From Lentzea waywayandensis (lineage in GTDB: Bacteria > Actinomycetota > Actinomycetes > Mycobacteriales > Pseudonocardiaceae): a stretch of 64,000 bases of DNA. The stretch's first letter is position 1. The number at the start of each line of letters is the position of its first letter. Under the pieces are notes generated by a model. The model made no database searches. It worked only from the letters and a program-made list of their open reading frames with translations, and was not told where the DNA came from. The translations under genes were made by a program, and so were the position numbers. The DNA is taken from NCBI RefSeq assembly GCF_900115955.1, contig NZ_FOYL01000010.1, positions 124,001 through 188,000 of the forward strand, in the 5' to 3' direction. This document shows, in pieces, positions 33,885 through 42,522 of this stretch.

Positions 33885-35134
33885 GGCAGCACCCCCTTCG
33901 AGTCGAGAGCGTCCTGCAGTTCCTTGCGCAGCCGGTCCGCCGTGGCCTGCGGGTCGATGCTCGCGGGCGGCGACAGGATCGTGGAGATGACCGTCGACGC
34001 GTTCTGGTACGCGGGCGTGCGCGGCCGCACACTCGCGTTCTTCAGCGTCTCCTTGATGTCGTCGCGCATCGGGTACGCCTCGGCCATCTCGGGCTCGTCG
34101 TAGACGGACTCGATGGTCGGCGGCACACCGTCCTTGAGCGCGGCGAGCTTCTGAGCCTCCGCACCACGCAGACACAGGACGGCGTCGAACGACTCGTCCG
34201 CGTGCGTGGTGTAGTTGCTGACGGCGTAGTTGATCCCGCCGACGGTGACCTTCGCGGCGTCACCGCTGACCGTGGGATACGGCGCCCACTTGAAGTTCTT
34301 CGCGAAGTCCGGCTTCTTCTGCGCCGCCGCGTAGACGTACGGCCAGTTGAGCTGGAACGCCGCCTCACCGTTCTCCATGGCCAGGCGCGCATTGTCCTCG
34401 GCCGCGTTGGAGAACGACGGGTCGATCGCCTTGGACGTGGCGAGCTTCTTCAACGCCGCCAACGCTTCCACTGCCTTGGCATCGACGACGGCCTTGGTAC
34501 CGGTCTCGTCGATGATGGTGCCGCCGTTGGAGTTGACGAGGGTGTTGAACAGCACGACGAGCCCCTCGTACTGCTTGCCCTGTCCCACGATCCGGCCGGG
34601 CTTCCCGTCCGCCACCAGCGCCTCGGCCATCGAGATCATCTCGTCCCACGTCTTGGGAGGCGTCGGTACGAGATCAGAGCGGTACCAGAGCAGCTGGACG
34701 TTCGTGTTGTCCGGCGCCGCGTAGAGCTTGTTGTCGTAGGTCGCCGTCTCGAGCGGCGTCTTGAGCGTGCCACTCTCCACCTGGGACTTGACGGACCCGG
34801 TGAACTCCTTGAGCCACCCGGCCTCCGCGAGCTCCGCCGTCCACGTGACGTCGAGCCCGAGCACGTCCATGCTGTCGTCTTCCGCAGCGAGTCTGCGCAC
34901 CATCTGTTCGCGCTGACCGTCCGCCTCACGCGGCAGCTTGTTGTAAACGATGTTGTATCGCCCGCCGGCCTTCGCGTTGCAGCTGTCGACGATGGCCTGG
35001 AAGTTCTCCTGGGGATACTTGTAGACGTTGACGGTGATGCCGCCGTCGCCCGACCCGCACGCCGTGAGCGTTCCTGCCGCGAGTACCGCGGCTCCCACTC
35101 CGGCGGCAAGTCGATAGCGCCGTGTCGCACCCAT
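33881..35134 (-). CDS. lpqY: Sugar-binding lipoprotein (LpqY type)
   Basis: 417 residues. The signal peptide has a lipobox LTAC (Cys at about 26), then a family-1 extracellular solute-binding domain: NVYKYPQENFQ, WTAELAEAGWL, LYAAPDNTNVQLLWYRSDL in part (NTNVQLLWY), and AAFQLNWPYVY. It captures the sugar outside the membrane and delivers it to SugA/B. LpqY of M. tuberculosis recycles trehalose released during mycolate-type cell-wall metabolism; trehalose is an inference here. The ATG at 35134 has AAGGAGG 9 nt upstream and heads the operon LpqY-SugA-SugB-SugC. Confidence 0.92.
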   Translation of the reverse strand: MGATRRYRLAAGVGAAVLAAGTLTACGSGDGGITVNVYKYPQENFQAIVDSCNAKAGGRYNIVYNKLPREADGQREQMVRRLAAEDDSMDVLGLDVTWTAELAEAGWLKEFTGSVKSQVESGTLKTPLETATYDNKLYAAPDNTNVQLLWYRSDLVPTPPKTWDEMISMAEALVADGKPGRIVGQGKQYEGLVVLFNTLVNSNGGTIIDETGTKAVVDAKAVEALAALKKLATSKAIDPSFSNAAEDNARLAMENGEAAFQLNWPYVYAAAQKKPDFAKNFKWAPYPTVSGDAAKVTVGGINYAVSNYTTHADESFDAVLCLRGAEAQKLAALKDGVPPTIESVYDEPEMAEAYPMRDDIKETLKNASVRPRTPAYQNASTVISTILSPPASIDPQATADRLRKELQDALDSKGVLP

Positions 35135-35302
35135 CGGCCCTGCCTCCTTCCCGACTACACGGAGGAGCCAGACCGCAGCGCCCGGCACCTCGTCGTGCCA
35201 CCGGCCGCACCGGGCGGACCGGTCAACCGAACCTAGGCCTGGTGATCAGGAGCCGCAACCAAGGGAAGCAACGATTCAGAACCAATGGGCGTCGCGAGCG
35301 TC
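35135..35302. promoter_or_regulatory. Upstream region of the sugar ABC operon
   Basis: The 168-bp gap must hold the operon promoter on the minus strand. Two direct AACCAAGGG/AACCAATGGG motifs (about 35258 and 35281) lie in it. They could be regulator sites, but no regulator gene adjoins. Confidence 0.35.
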
Positions 35303-35827
35303 TCAATTGCCGGGGTTCACGGGTCGCATCGCGAGCCGTGCGAGCAGGTCACGACCCTTCTCGGCCGACTTCGGGTGGCACAACACGTCGTACCGGTTCG
35401 CGACCAGCTGACTGGCCGACTGGAAGTCCCGCTTACCGCGCGCCGACCCGTACCCGACCGCCGCGAACACCAGCCCGAAGAACACACCGGTGATCAGACC
35501 CGTGAGCACCGGTCCGACGGTCACCCCCGGTTCGGGGCTGAAGAGGGTCAGCAGAAGGCCGACGAACAGACCGAACCACGCGCCGCTCGCCGCGCCGGTC
35601 ATGAGGACGCGGCTCCAGGTGAGCTTGCCGGTGATGCGTTCCACCAGCATCAGGTCCACGCCGACGATCATGACGTCCTGCACCGTGAAGTCCTCGACGG
35701 CGAGGTGGTCTACCGCGCGCTGCGCCTCCTCGTACGTGGCGTACGAGCCGATCGGCCACCCTGTCGGCGGGGTGGGCAGGCGCGGGGGGACGCCGGGCCG
35801 GTTCGGGTTGGCGAACGGACTCGTCAC
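35303..35827 (-). CDS. General-stress-type membrane protein (Rv1234-like)
   Basis: 174 residues. The N-terminal Pro-rich segment precedes a ferredoxin-like general-stress-protein domain (GSYATYEEAQRAVDHLA, DVMIVGVDL). A two-helix membrane hairpin follows (VLMTGAASGAWFGLFVGLLL and GPVLTGLITGVFFGLVFAA). The C-terminus is basic (PKSAEKGRDLLARLAM). The GTG at 35827 is chosen because AGAGGTGG stands 5 nt upstream. An ATG at 35863 would add 12 residues. It lies just upstream of the sugar operon, as Rv1234 does before lpqY. The function is unknown. Confidence 0.85.
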   Translation of the reverse strand: MTSPFANPNRPGVPPRLPTPPTGWPIGSYATYEEAQRAVDHLAVEDFTVQDVMIVGVDLMLVERITGKLTWSRVLMTGAASGAWFGLFVGLLLTLFSPEPGVTVGPVLTGLITGVFFGLVFAAVGYGSARGKRDFQSASQLVANRYDVLCHPKSAEKGRDLLARLAMRPVNPGN

Positions 35828-35937
35828 GGGGACCACCTCTGTCGGACGCGCTGATCGTTCCATCCTGCCAGTGCGGGGTGCGGGGTGCCGAGACGCCTAC
35901 GGGTGTTTTGCCGGGATCGGGGAGCGAAAGGCTCAAG

Positions 35938-35978
35938 CAGGAGGGCCGGTCGAGCCAACAGCTCGACCGGCCCTCCTG
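35938..35978 (-). terminator. Strong hairpin after the RHS toxin operon
   Basis: An 18-bp perfect GC stem (35938-35955 with 35961-35978) with a 5-nt loop CAACA, 45 nt after the immunity-gene stop. No T run on the minus side, but the stem is long. It separates the island from the stress-protein gene. The rest of 35864-36022 holds no gene. Confidence 0.75.
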
Positions 35979-36022
35979 CCGACCCAGTTCACGACGGCTG
36001 CTGCGCTCCGTTCAGCCGACGC

Positions 36023-36427
36023 TCATTCAGGTCCCGGCTGATTTCCCTCCGCGGAGATCGCCCGCATCGCCTCCGACCGCGCCGCCCTGCGGAAGGCAGC
36101 GGGATCTGCGTCGTAACGCAGACAAAGCGCCTCCCACCGAGCGAGCGCGTCAGCGATGCCGTCGTCATCAACCAACCATCGCTCACCACAGCCATGGCTA
36201 ACGAGATTGGACGCATCCGACGAGTACATGAGGTCGAACCCGTGCAGGTGCTGGAGGGAGTTCTCGACCATCGGATCTGAGATGGTCGCGTCCGTTTCCA
36301 CCCATGTCGCAGCCCAGCCATGAACCTGTCTCCGATCGACGCGGCCCTCGATCAGTTCTCGCCAGATTCGCTTCACATCGGATCTGCTGGGTTCAGATCT
36401 CGGCCCGGAGCGAGGATCTACTGCCAT
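36023..36427 (-). CDS. Putative immunity protein for the RHS toxin
   Basis: 134 residues, soluble, acidic, no signal peptide, as expected for a cytoplasmic immunity protein. Features: VKRIWRELIEGRVDRRQVHG, then AATWVETDATISDPMVENSL, and a helical C-terminus with RWEALCLRYDADPAAFRR. I recognise no named immunity family. The assignment rests on position: it follows the toxin C-terminus directly and its ATG (36427) overlaps the toxin stop by 10 nt, which keeps both on one transcript. GC is lower than in most of the window. Whether it binds the toxin tip is untested. Confidence 0.65.
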   Translation of the reverse strand: MAVDPRSGPRSEPSRSDVKRIWRELIEGRVDRRQVHGWAATWVETDATISDPMVENSLQHLHGFDLMYSSDASNLVSHGCGERWLVDDDGIADALARWEALCLRYDADPAAFRRAARSEAMRAISAEGNQPGPE

Positions 36428-39400
36428 CTTCCCTCGTCGATTCGCTTGTCGAGACTTGACTGGGTCAACCTGTCCAGCACCGTGGTTGGCGCACCGCTCA
36501 TGTTACTCGGATCCCTGACGACGGCCGAGTAGGTTCCGTCACCGTTTTCGAGCACCTTGACCAGCTGGCCATCATTCTGGATGTACAACTCTCCGTTGTT
36601 CCAAACATGATCGACGTCGACCTGTCTTTGCGAGGAACGAAGATTCCCATGAATGTCCCTGCTACTCGTTCCACCGTTGCCGGCATTGGAACTTCCGGCG
36701 CCAGGTCCGTCGCTCGGACAGTTGTGCACGAGCACGGGGGTACCACCGGCGAGCACGTGGTAGGTGTGCACACCTTCAACAGTCAGATTGTAGGTGCGCA
36801 TGGTCGCCTCGTACGTACGGCTCTTCTCAAGGGCCGTACGACCATTTCCCGGAGTCTGCAGCAGATCACCAGGGCTCAGTTCAGAGGCGTCCTCCCACTC
36901 GCCTGAAGTCGCGTCGTAGAACGGGTGGTTCGCAGTGGCGTGAATGACCTTCGGTCCGAGCGGCGTAGCCACCGTGAGATCGGTGTACTTCTTGTCCGCA
37001 TCGGTGACGAACACCGCGAGTACGGTGTATTCACCGGTTTTCGAGCTCTCCGGCTCGCTGGCAGCGACTTCGTCACCGACCTCGACCTCATCGATCCGCT
37101 TAGTCGTGCCGTCAGCCATCAGAACCAAGGTGTCACCGGTGAAGCTGTTCTCACATTTCACCGCCTTGGCCGCGCTCTTGGGGATGATCTTGCTGGGAAT
37201 CCCCGGATCCATCGCCGCCGACCAGCCGCTCTCGATGGCACCATCAAGGGCAGCAGCCCACGGATCGTCCCCCTTGAGCGAGGCCGAGGTCGCCGCTGCG
37301 GCAGCACCACCCGCCGCAGCGCAAAGGATCGCAATCCGCCCCTTGGTCAGGTAGTCGCAGGCAGCGGTGACCAGAACGCCGCGCCCGAACGCGCAGTTCT
37401 CGTCGAAGCAGCCCCGGTATCCGCCCAGTTTCGCGACCTGCACCGGGTTGAAGTACTTCTCGGCTCCCTTGTTGGGGCGGCCTTCCGCATCGACGTACCT
37501 GCTCCAGTAGTCGCGGGAGTACTTGGTGTTCTTGGGCAGGTTCGACTGGTCGATGACGACGTCGCCGTTGGGGTTCTTGGTGACTTCGTAGTCGCCGTGC
37601 TCCGTCGGCCAGCCAGCGCCCTCGTTGCAGCTGTCGCACCACAGACCCGAAGGGTCCGAGAAGGTGATCGGGCTGTTGTTCGAGTAGACGTAAGCGTTCC
37701 ACTGCTGCGGGTCCGCTGGGTCCATGATCGGATCGACCGACAGGAACCGGCCCACAGCAGAGTCGTACTGACGAGCACCGATGTTCACGAGCCCGGTTGA
37801 CGGGTCGTTGGTGCCGCCGACGAACCCGCGCTCACCGGGGAAGGCGGCGGAGCCGCGCGGGCCGCCGAACGGGAGCTGGCGGCGCTTGGTCACCGCCATG
37901 GTGGCCCTGTCGACCGCGATCTGGGACGTGCCCTGGTGGTCGGAGGCCAGCCAGGTGATCTTGGTCTTGCCCTCGCGCATCGCCACGGTCTGGCCGCCCT
38001 GCGAGTAGTAGCGCGTGGCGACGGCCTTCGTTGCCCCCTTGGCGAGGCGGAGCTCCTGCATGCCCACGTACAGCGTTGTGCCGTCGGGGTCGCGGCGCAG
38101 CAGGCGGGTGCCTTCGGTGGTGTAGACGTACTTCGTTTCCTTGGCGCCTTCGGTGAGCTTGGCGACCTTGTTCTCGACGTCCCAGTCGAGGTTCTGGACC
38201 GCGCCTGCGAGGTTGCGGGACTTGGTGTTGCCCACGGCGTCGTACGTGAACTGGTCCAGGCGGCTGCCGCCGGGGCCCTGGGTGGTCACGGACTTCAGGT
38301 TGTGGGCGCCCGCGTACTCGTAGGTGCGGGTGGTGTCACCACCGGTCGCCGCACGCTGGATCTCCTTGGTGCGGTTGCCGGTCTGGTCGTACTCGTAGGA
38401 GTGCGCGTACTGGGTCGCACCGGACAGGGCGGCGTTGGCCGGGTCACCGCAGTTGCCGCTGACCGTCCACGCCTGGGTCAGACGGCGGAGGTGGTCGTAG
38501 CCGAAGCACTGCTTGTCGACACCGAGCACCGTGGTGTCCGTGATGGACTGCACGTTGCCCGCGTCGTCTTGGCCGTAGCTGACGTCGGCCTGCTTCGGTT
38601 GTGCCACCTCGGCGTCGACGATGTAGCGGTTCAGACGGCGCGTGTTGTCGTCGTAGTAGTACGAGAGCCAGGCTCGCTTGGTGCCCGAGCCGAGTTCGAG
38701 GCGGTAGAGCTCACCGAGCCGCGTGTAGCTGGTGTTGTTGACGAGCGTGTCGGTGCCCTGGCCGGACAGACCGCCGAACGTCTTCACCTGACGGCCGAAG
38801 TCGTCGTAGCTGTGCGACACCGTCTCCGTCGGCATGTCCGCGTTGGTGAGCGAGTTGAGCATCTCGCTGAAGAGGCTGCCGTCCGGCCGGTACACGAAGC
38901 TCGACTTGTAGGTGCCCTTGAGCGGGCCCTCCACGTCGGGGATCTCCGTCTGCACCGACAACGGCTTGTTCAGCGACGAGTAGGCGTTCACGCGGTTGGT
39001 GTAGGCGTTGCCGTCGACGTACCTGGTCGACGACGCCGGCAACCCGACGCCGTAGCCCGCGGTGTCGTACTTGTACTCCTTGAGCAGGGTCGCGCCGGAC
39101 TTCACCGTCGTCGCGCGGCCCAGGGGGTCGTAGTCGTAGGTCAGGGTGTTCTGCAACGCGTCGGTGGACGTCTTGATCCGGTTGAGCTCGTCGTACGTCA
39201 TCGTGGTGACGCCGCGGTCGACGTCCTCCGTCCGCACCTCGCGGCCACGCAGGTCGTACTCCCAGCGCCACGTGTTGCCCGCGGGGTCGGTCGAGGACGT
39301 GAGCTTTCCGGCCGCCGAGTAGGCGTACCGGGTGGTGTCGTGGTCACCGCTGGCGGTCAGGCCCTTGTACTGCCACAGCTCGGTGGTGCGGCCCTGCGCG

Positions 39401-42400
39401 TCGAGGACCTTGGTGGTCGGCGTGCCGCCCTTCGGGGGCGTGACGTCGACCCGGTCGCCGCCGTAGGCCTTGATGGTGCGCCACTTCTCCTGGCCACCGG
39501 CCTGGAAGATCGTGTTCTGGTCACGGCCGGCACCGTCGAACTCGGTGCGGTTCAGACCGGGAACATCGGTCTCCGAGAAGGTGAGCAGGTTCTTGTCGAC
39601 CGCCTGGTTGTTGAAGAACGGCTGCGTGACGCGGGATGTGCGCCCCTGCGAGTCGTATCTGGTGTCGACGATCAGCCGTCCGCCGTCGGTGGGCGTCTGG
39701 GTCTGCCGCAGCCGGTACTGGCCGTCGTAGACGACGGCGCTGGTGAGGTAGTTGCCGTTCGCGGCGAGTTGCTTGGTCGTGACCGAGCTCGGAGCGTCCC
39801 TGTTGACGCCGTACTCGATCGACTGCGTCGGCTCGTCGGGGTAGTCCCCGCGGGGCCGGTTCGCGAGCCAGACGTGCGTCGTCCTGCCGAGCGCGTCGAG
39901 CGCCGCCTCCGTCACGTTCTCGTTGGGATCGACCATCTTGACCTGCGTGCCCCACGCCGGCGCGATCGTCGACGTGACGGTGTGCCCGAGCGCGTTGGTC
40001 GTCACCAGGCCGGTGACAGGACCACCGGTCGCGGGGACGTAATCGGTCTTCGTGACGTTGCCGAGCGCGTCGCTCGCGGTGAGCGTCCGGCCGTAGACGT
40101 CGTAGGTGGCGGTGGTCGCCGTCGTCCACACAGGACCGGTGGCGGGCCGCTGGCCGAGCAGCTCGGCCTTGGTCAGGTTGCCCACGCCGTCATAGGTGTT
40201 CTTGACCGCGTTCAGCGCCTGGCCGGGGAACGTCGCCGGAACGTCGCAGCGCACCGCGACGGTCTCGGACTCCGCGACGGAGGTCCACCTCCACCGCGGC
40301 TCGTCCTGCACGTACGAGGTCCTGGCGCACTGGTCGTCGGCGTCGGTGCCGAGGTCACCGAGATCGTTGGCCTCGGTCAACTGACCGTGGTCGTCGTACT
40401 TGACCGAGTTCTTGGTCTTGCGCCACCCGCCGGACCGCAGCGCGACGTAGTTGGTCGTCGACTCGCGTGCCACCCAGTACGACTTGTAGTCGCCACGGGA
40501 AGCGGTCGGGCCTGCCCAGACCGGGTTCGCGATCGACTTGGAGATGACGGTCTCGCTCGTGCCGTCGTGGACCTGCGACTCGAAGCCGATGCCGGACAGC
40601 CAGTCGGAGTCCTCGCGTTCGACGCCTTCGGAGTCGGTCACCTTGGCCGTGCGCGTGCCGTTGTTCGGCAGCTTGTCGCCGTGCATGCCGCGGTAGAAGC
40701 GGTCCTCGGTCATGGTGACCGGACCGGCCGCATCGCCGTCGTGGCCGGTCCGCACCCGGACGCGCCCGTAGCCGCGGAACTCGTTCCAGGTCCGCTTGTC
40801 GTCCTTGGTGAACTCCGACTGGTTGCGGCGCCAGGCGGCGCCGTCCAAGTACTCGTAGCGGACGATCTGTTCGGCGCTCGCGGCCACCCTGTCGGAGGTC
40901 GTGACCGACTCGACGACGTACTTGTGGAAGTAGTCCTCGCGTTCCGCACCCAGCGGCGGCGCCCACTTCACGGGGTAGCAGCGCAGGCCGTTCGTCTCCG
41001 GGTTGGCGGGCATCGACTGACCGGGCACGCAGTCCGGCGCGGCGTACTTGACCTGGGTGACGCCGCCGGCCTCGGAGACCACACCGGTGACGCGGTAGCG
41101 GTTCAGCGGGCCGATGCCGGTCGGGGTGTCGACGCGGTTCGGGATCTTGGCGCCCTCGAACGACACCTCCGGCAGCGGGGCCTCGCCGCCGACGAGGCCG
41201 GTGTGCTGGATGCTCTTCAGCCACAGGGCGGCCTGGTAGACGTCATCGGTCTTGGGGAACTCGTGCTGCAACGTCCAGCGGTCGACGTTCTGGTAGCCGG
41301 TGCCGTTGCGCACCTGGCTGGTGATCGTCGACAGGCGCTTGGTCGACCAGAACGACGGGCTGTACTTGTCCTTGCACGTGGCGGCGTCGCAGTTGTCCGT
41401 CACCGCGGCGTCCGGCCAGTTCTCCTTCTTCGCGAAGGTGCACTCGCTGTCCTTCACGCAGCGGTCGGCCAGACCGAACTCGACGCGGCCGGTCGCCGGC
41501 GCGGCGACGTCGTCGCGCAGGCCGTACTCGATGGACTTCATCGTGCCTGCGCGGACGTACGAGACAGCGGCGTCCTTGAGGTTCTTGCCGTACTTGTTGG
41601 TCTCGGTCTCGTAGTTGTAGAGGATCACGTTGCCGCGCGGGTCGACGGCCTTGTCCAGCATCCAGCGCCAGGCCCGGTCACACGAGGAAGCCTCGAAAGT
41701 ACTTTCGTGACAGGGCTCTCCGGCATCGTCGCCGAACACCGGCACGGTCCACGTCGACTTCGAGTCGACCCTTGAGCCGAAGAAGTACTGCGTGCCGTCG
41801 ACCGTGGTGATCTTCCACGACTCGTTGAAGCGGTCACCGTTGCCGGCAGTGGTCACGCGTTCGATGCGCGACCTGTCGTCCTGCTTCATCCGCCAGGCGC
41901 CGGTCTGATCGTCCTTGATCAGCATGCCGCCCTTGCTGCCGAACGACGCCGTGGCGTTGTCGCTGCGCCAGCACAGGTCGCCGGTCTTGGGAGGCGTCGT
42001 GCCACCTTCGGTGTCCGTGGCACAGGGACCATAGGCGCGTTCGACGAACCCGGCCGAGAGGTCCCAGCCGTCGCCGATCCACGACGGCTGGTTGTTCGTG
42101 GCCGACGTCAGACCGTCCACTGCGGACGATCGGTACGACAGGCCCAGCGAGGGGACGAAGCCGCCCGGCGCCGGTGGCACCCTCAAGGGGTACGACCAGC
42201 TGAAGTCGCCGCTCTGCTTCGACACCTCCCAGGAAGCCGAGGCGGAGAACGGTGTGGCGCCGAAGGAGCCGCCGCCCGGGGTGTTGCTCGCGGCGGGCTG
42301 GTTGCCCTGCAACGCACGGGACGTCGCCTCGTCCGGGCCGCGGGAGGACAGGGAGCCGTTGCTGGTCGCGACGGAACTCACGTCCGGTGCGTTCACCGAC

Positions 42401-42501
42401 GGGCCTGGGGCGGCGATCGCCTGCTGCTGGACGGTCGCTGTGACCGCCGTGAGCGCGAGGCAGACCGCCAGCCCTCTGATGAGGGCGCGCTTGAGTTTCA
42501 T
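36418..42501 (-). CDS. RHS polymorphic toxin with Hint domain and C-terminal toxin tip
   Basis: 2027 residues. A signal peptide (ALIRGLAVCLALTAVTATV...AIAAP) is followed by a SpvB/TcdB-like beta-rich region, then YD/RHS repeats (about 750-1560). The RHS core boundary is FLSVDPI...NNSPITFSDPSGLW (about 1585-1618). A hydrophobic pre-toxin segment (CAAAGGAAAAATS) precedes a Hint domain (about 1782-1926) that starts with Cys (KCENSFTGDTLVLMADG) and has a TxxH-type block (HATANHPFYD) and an end VHN followed by Cys, so it looks able to self-cleave. The last 100 residues are the toxin tip, with DHVWNNGELYIQNDGQLVKV and a final SLDKRIDEGRW, which resembles BECR-fold RNase tips. Export is Sec-type by inference. 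Confidence 0.92.
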   Translation of the reverse strand: MKLKRALIRGLAVCLALTAVTATVQQQAIAAPGPSVNAPDVSSVATSNGSLSSRGPDEATSRALQGNQPAASNTPGGGSFGATPFSASASWEVSKQSGDFSWSYPLRVPPAPGGFVPSLGLSYRSSAVDGLTSATNNQPSWIGDGWDLSAGFVERAYGPCATDTEGGTTPPKTGDLCWRSDNATASFGSKGGMLIKDDQTGAWRMKQDDRSRIERVTTAGNGDRFNESWKITTVDGTQYFFGSRVDSKSTWTVPVFGDDAGEPCHESTFEASSCDRAWRWMLDKAVDPRGNVILYNYETETNKYGKNLKDAAVSYVRAGTMKSIEYGLRDDVAAPATGRVEFGLADRCVKDSECTFAKKENWPDAAVTDNCDAATCKDKYSPSFWSTKRLSTITSQVRNGTGYQNVDRWTLQHEFPKTDDVYQAALWLKSIQHTGLVGGEAPLPEVSFEGAKIPNRVDTPTGIGPLNRYRVTGVVSEAGGVTQVKYAAPDCVPGQSMPANPETNGLRCYPVKWAPPLGAEREDYFHKYVVESVTTSDRVAASAEQIVRYEYLDGAAWRRNQSEFTKDDKRTWNEFRGYGRVRVRTGHDGDAAGPVTMTEDRFYRGMHGDKLPNNGTRTAKVTDSEGVEREDSDWLSGIGFESQVHDGTSETVISKSIANPVWAGPTASRGDYKSYWVARESTTNYVALRSGGWRKTKNSVKYDDHGQLTEANDLGDLGTDADDQCARTSYVQDEPRWRWTSVAESETVAVRCDVPATFPGQALNAVKNTYDGVGNLTKAELLGQRPATGPVWTTATTATYDVYGRTLTASDALGNVTKTDYVPATGGPVTGLVTTNALGHTVTSTIAPAWGTQVKMVDPNENVTEAALDALGRTTHVWLANRPRGDYPDEPTQSIEYGVNRDAPSSVTTKQLAANGNYLTSAVVYDGQYRLRQTQTPTDGGRLIVDTRYDSQGRTSRVTQPFFNNQAVDKNLLTFSETDVPGLNRTEFDGAGRDQNTIFQAGGQEKWRTIKAYGGDRVDVTPPKGGTPTTKVLDAQGRTTELWQYKGLTASGDHDTTRYAYSAAGKLTSSTDPAGNTWRWEYDLRGREVRTEDVDRGVTTMTYDELNRIKTSTDALQNTLTYDYDPLGRATTVKSGATLLKEYKYDTAGYGVGLPASSTRYVDGNAYTNRVNAYSSLNKPLSVQTEIPDVEGPLKGTYKSSFVYRPDGSLFSEMLNSLTNADMPTETVSHSYDDFGRQVKTFGGLSGQGTDTLVNNTSYTRLGELYRLELGSGTKRAWLSYYYDDNTRRLNRYIVDAEVAQPKQADVSYGQDDAGNVQSITDTTVLGVDKQCFGYDHLRRLTQAWTVSGNCGDPANAALSGATQYAHSYEYDQTGNRTKEIQRAATGGDTTRTYEYAGAHNLKSVTTQGPGGSRLDQFTYDAVGNTKSRNLAGAVQNLDWDVENKVAKLTEGAKETKYVYTTEGTRLLRRDPDGTTLYVGMQELRLAKGATKAVATRYYSQGGQTVAMREGKTKITWLASDHQGTSQIAVDRATMAVTKRRQLPFGGPRGSAAFPGERGFVGGTNDPSTGLVNIGARQYDSAVGRFLSVDPIMDPADPQQWNAYVYSNNSPITFSDPSGLWCDSCNEGAGWPTEHGDYEVTKNPNGDVVIDQSNLPKNTKYSRDYWSRYVDAEGRPNKGAEKYFNPVQVAKLGGYRGCFDENCAFGRGVLVTAACDYLTKGRIAILCAAAGGAAAAATSASLKGDDPWAAALDGAIESGWSAAMDPGIPSKIIPKSAAKAVKCENSFTGDTLVLMADGTTKRIDEVEVGDEVAASEPESSKTGEYTVLAVFVTDADKKYTDLTVATPLGPKVIHATANHPFYDATSGEWEDASELSPGDLLQTPGNGRTALEKSRTYEATMRTYNLTVEGVHTYHVLAGGTPVLVHNCPSDGPGAGSSNAGNGGTSSRDIHGNLRSSQRQVDVDHVWNNGELYIQNDGQLVKVLENGDGTYSAVVRDPSNMSGAPTTVLDRLTQSSLDKRIDEGRWQ

Positions 42502-42522
42502 GATGGTGCTTCTCCCCCAGGG

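Noticed and set aside
37936-41775. Long plus-strand open frame opposite the RHS gene
   Set aside because: High GC leaves the complementary frame open. Its predicted protein is Arg/Gly/Val-rich without domains and has no ribosome binding site.
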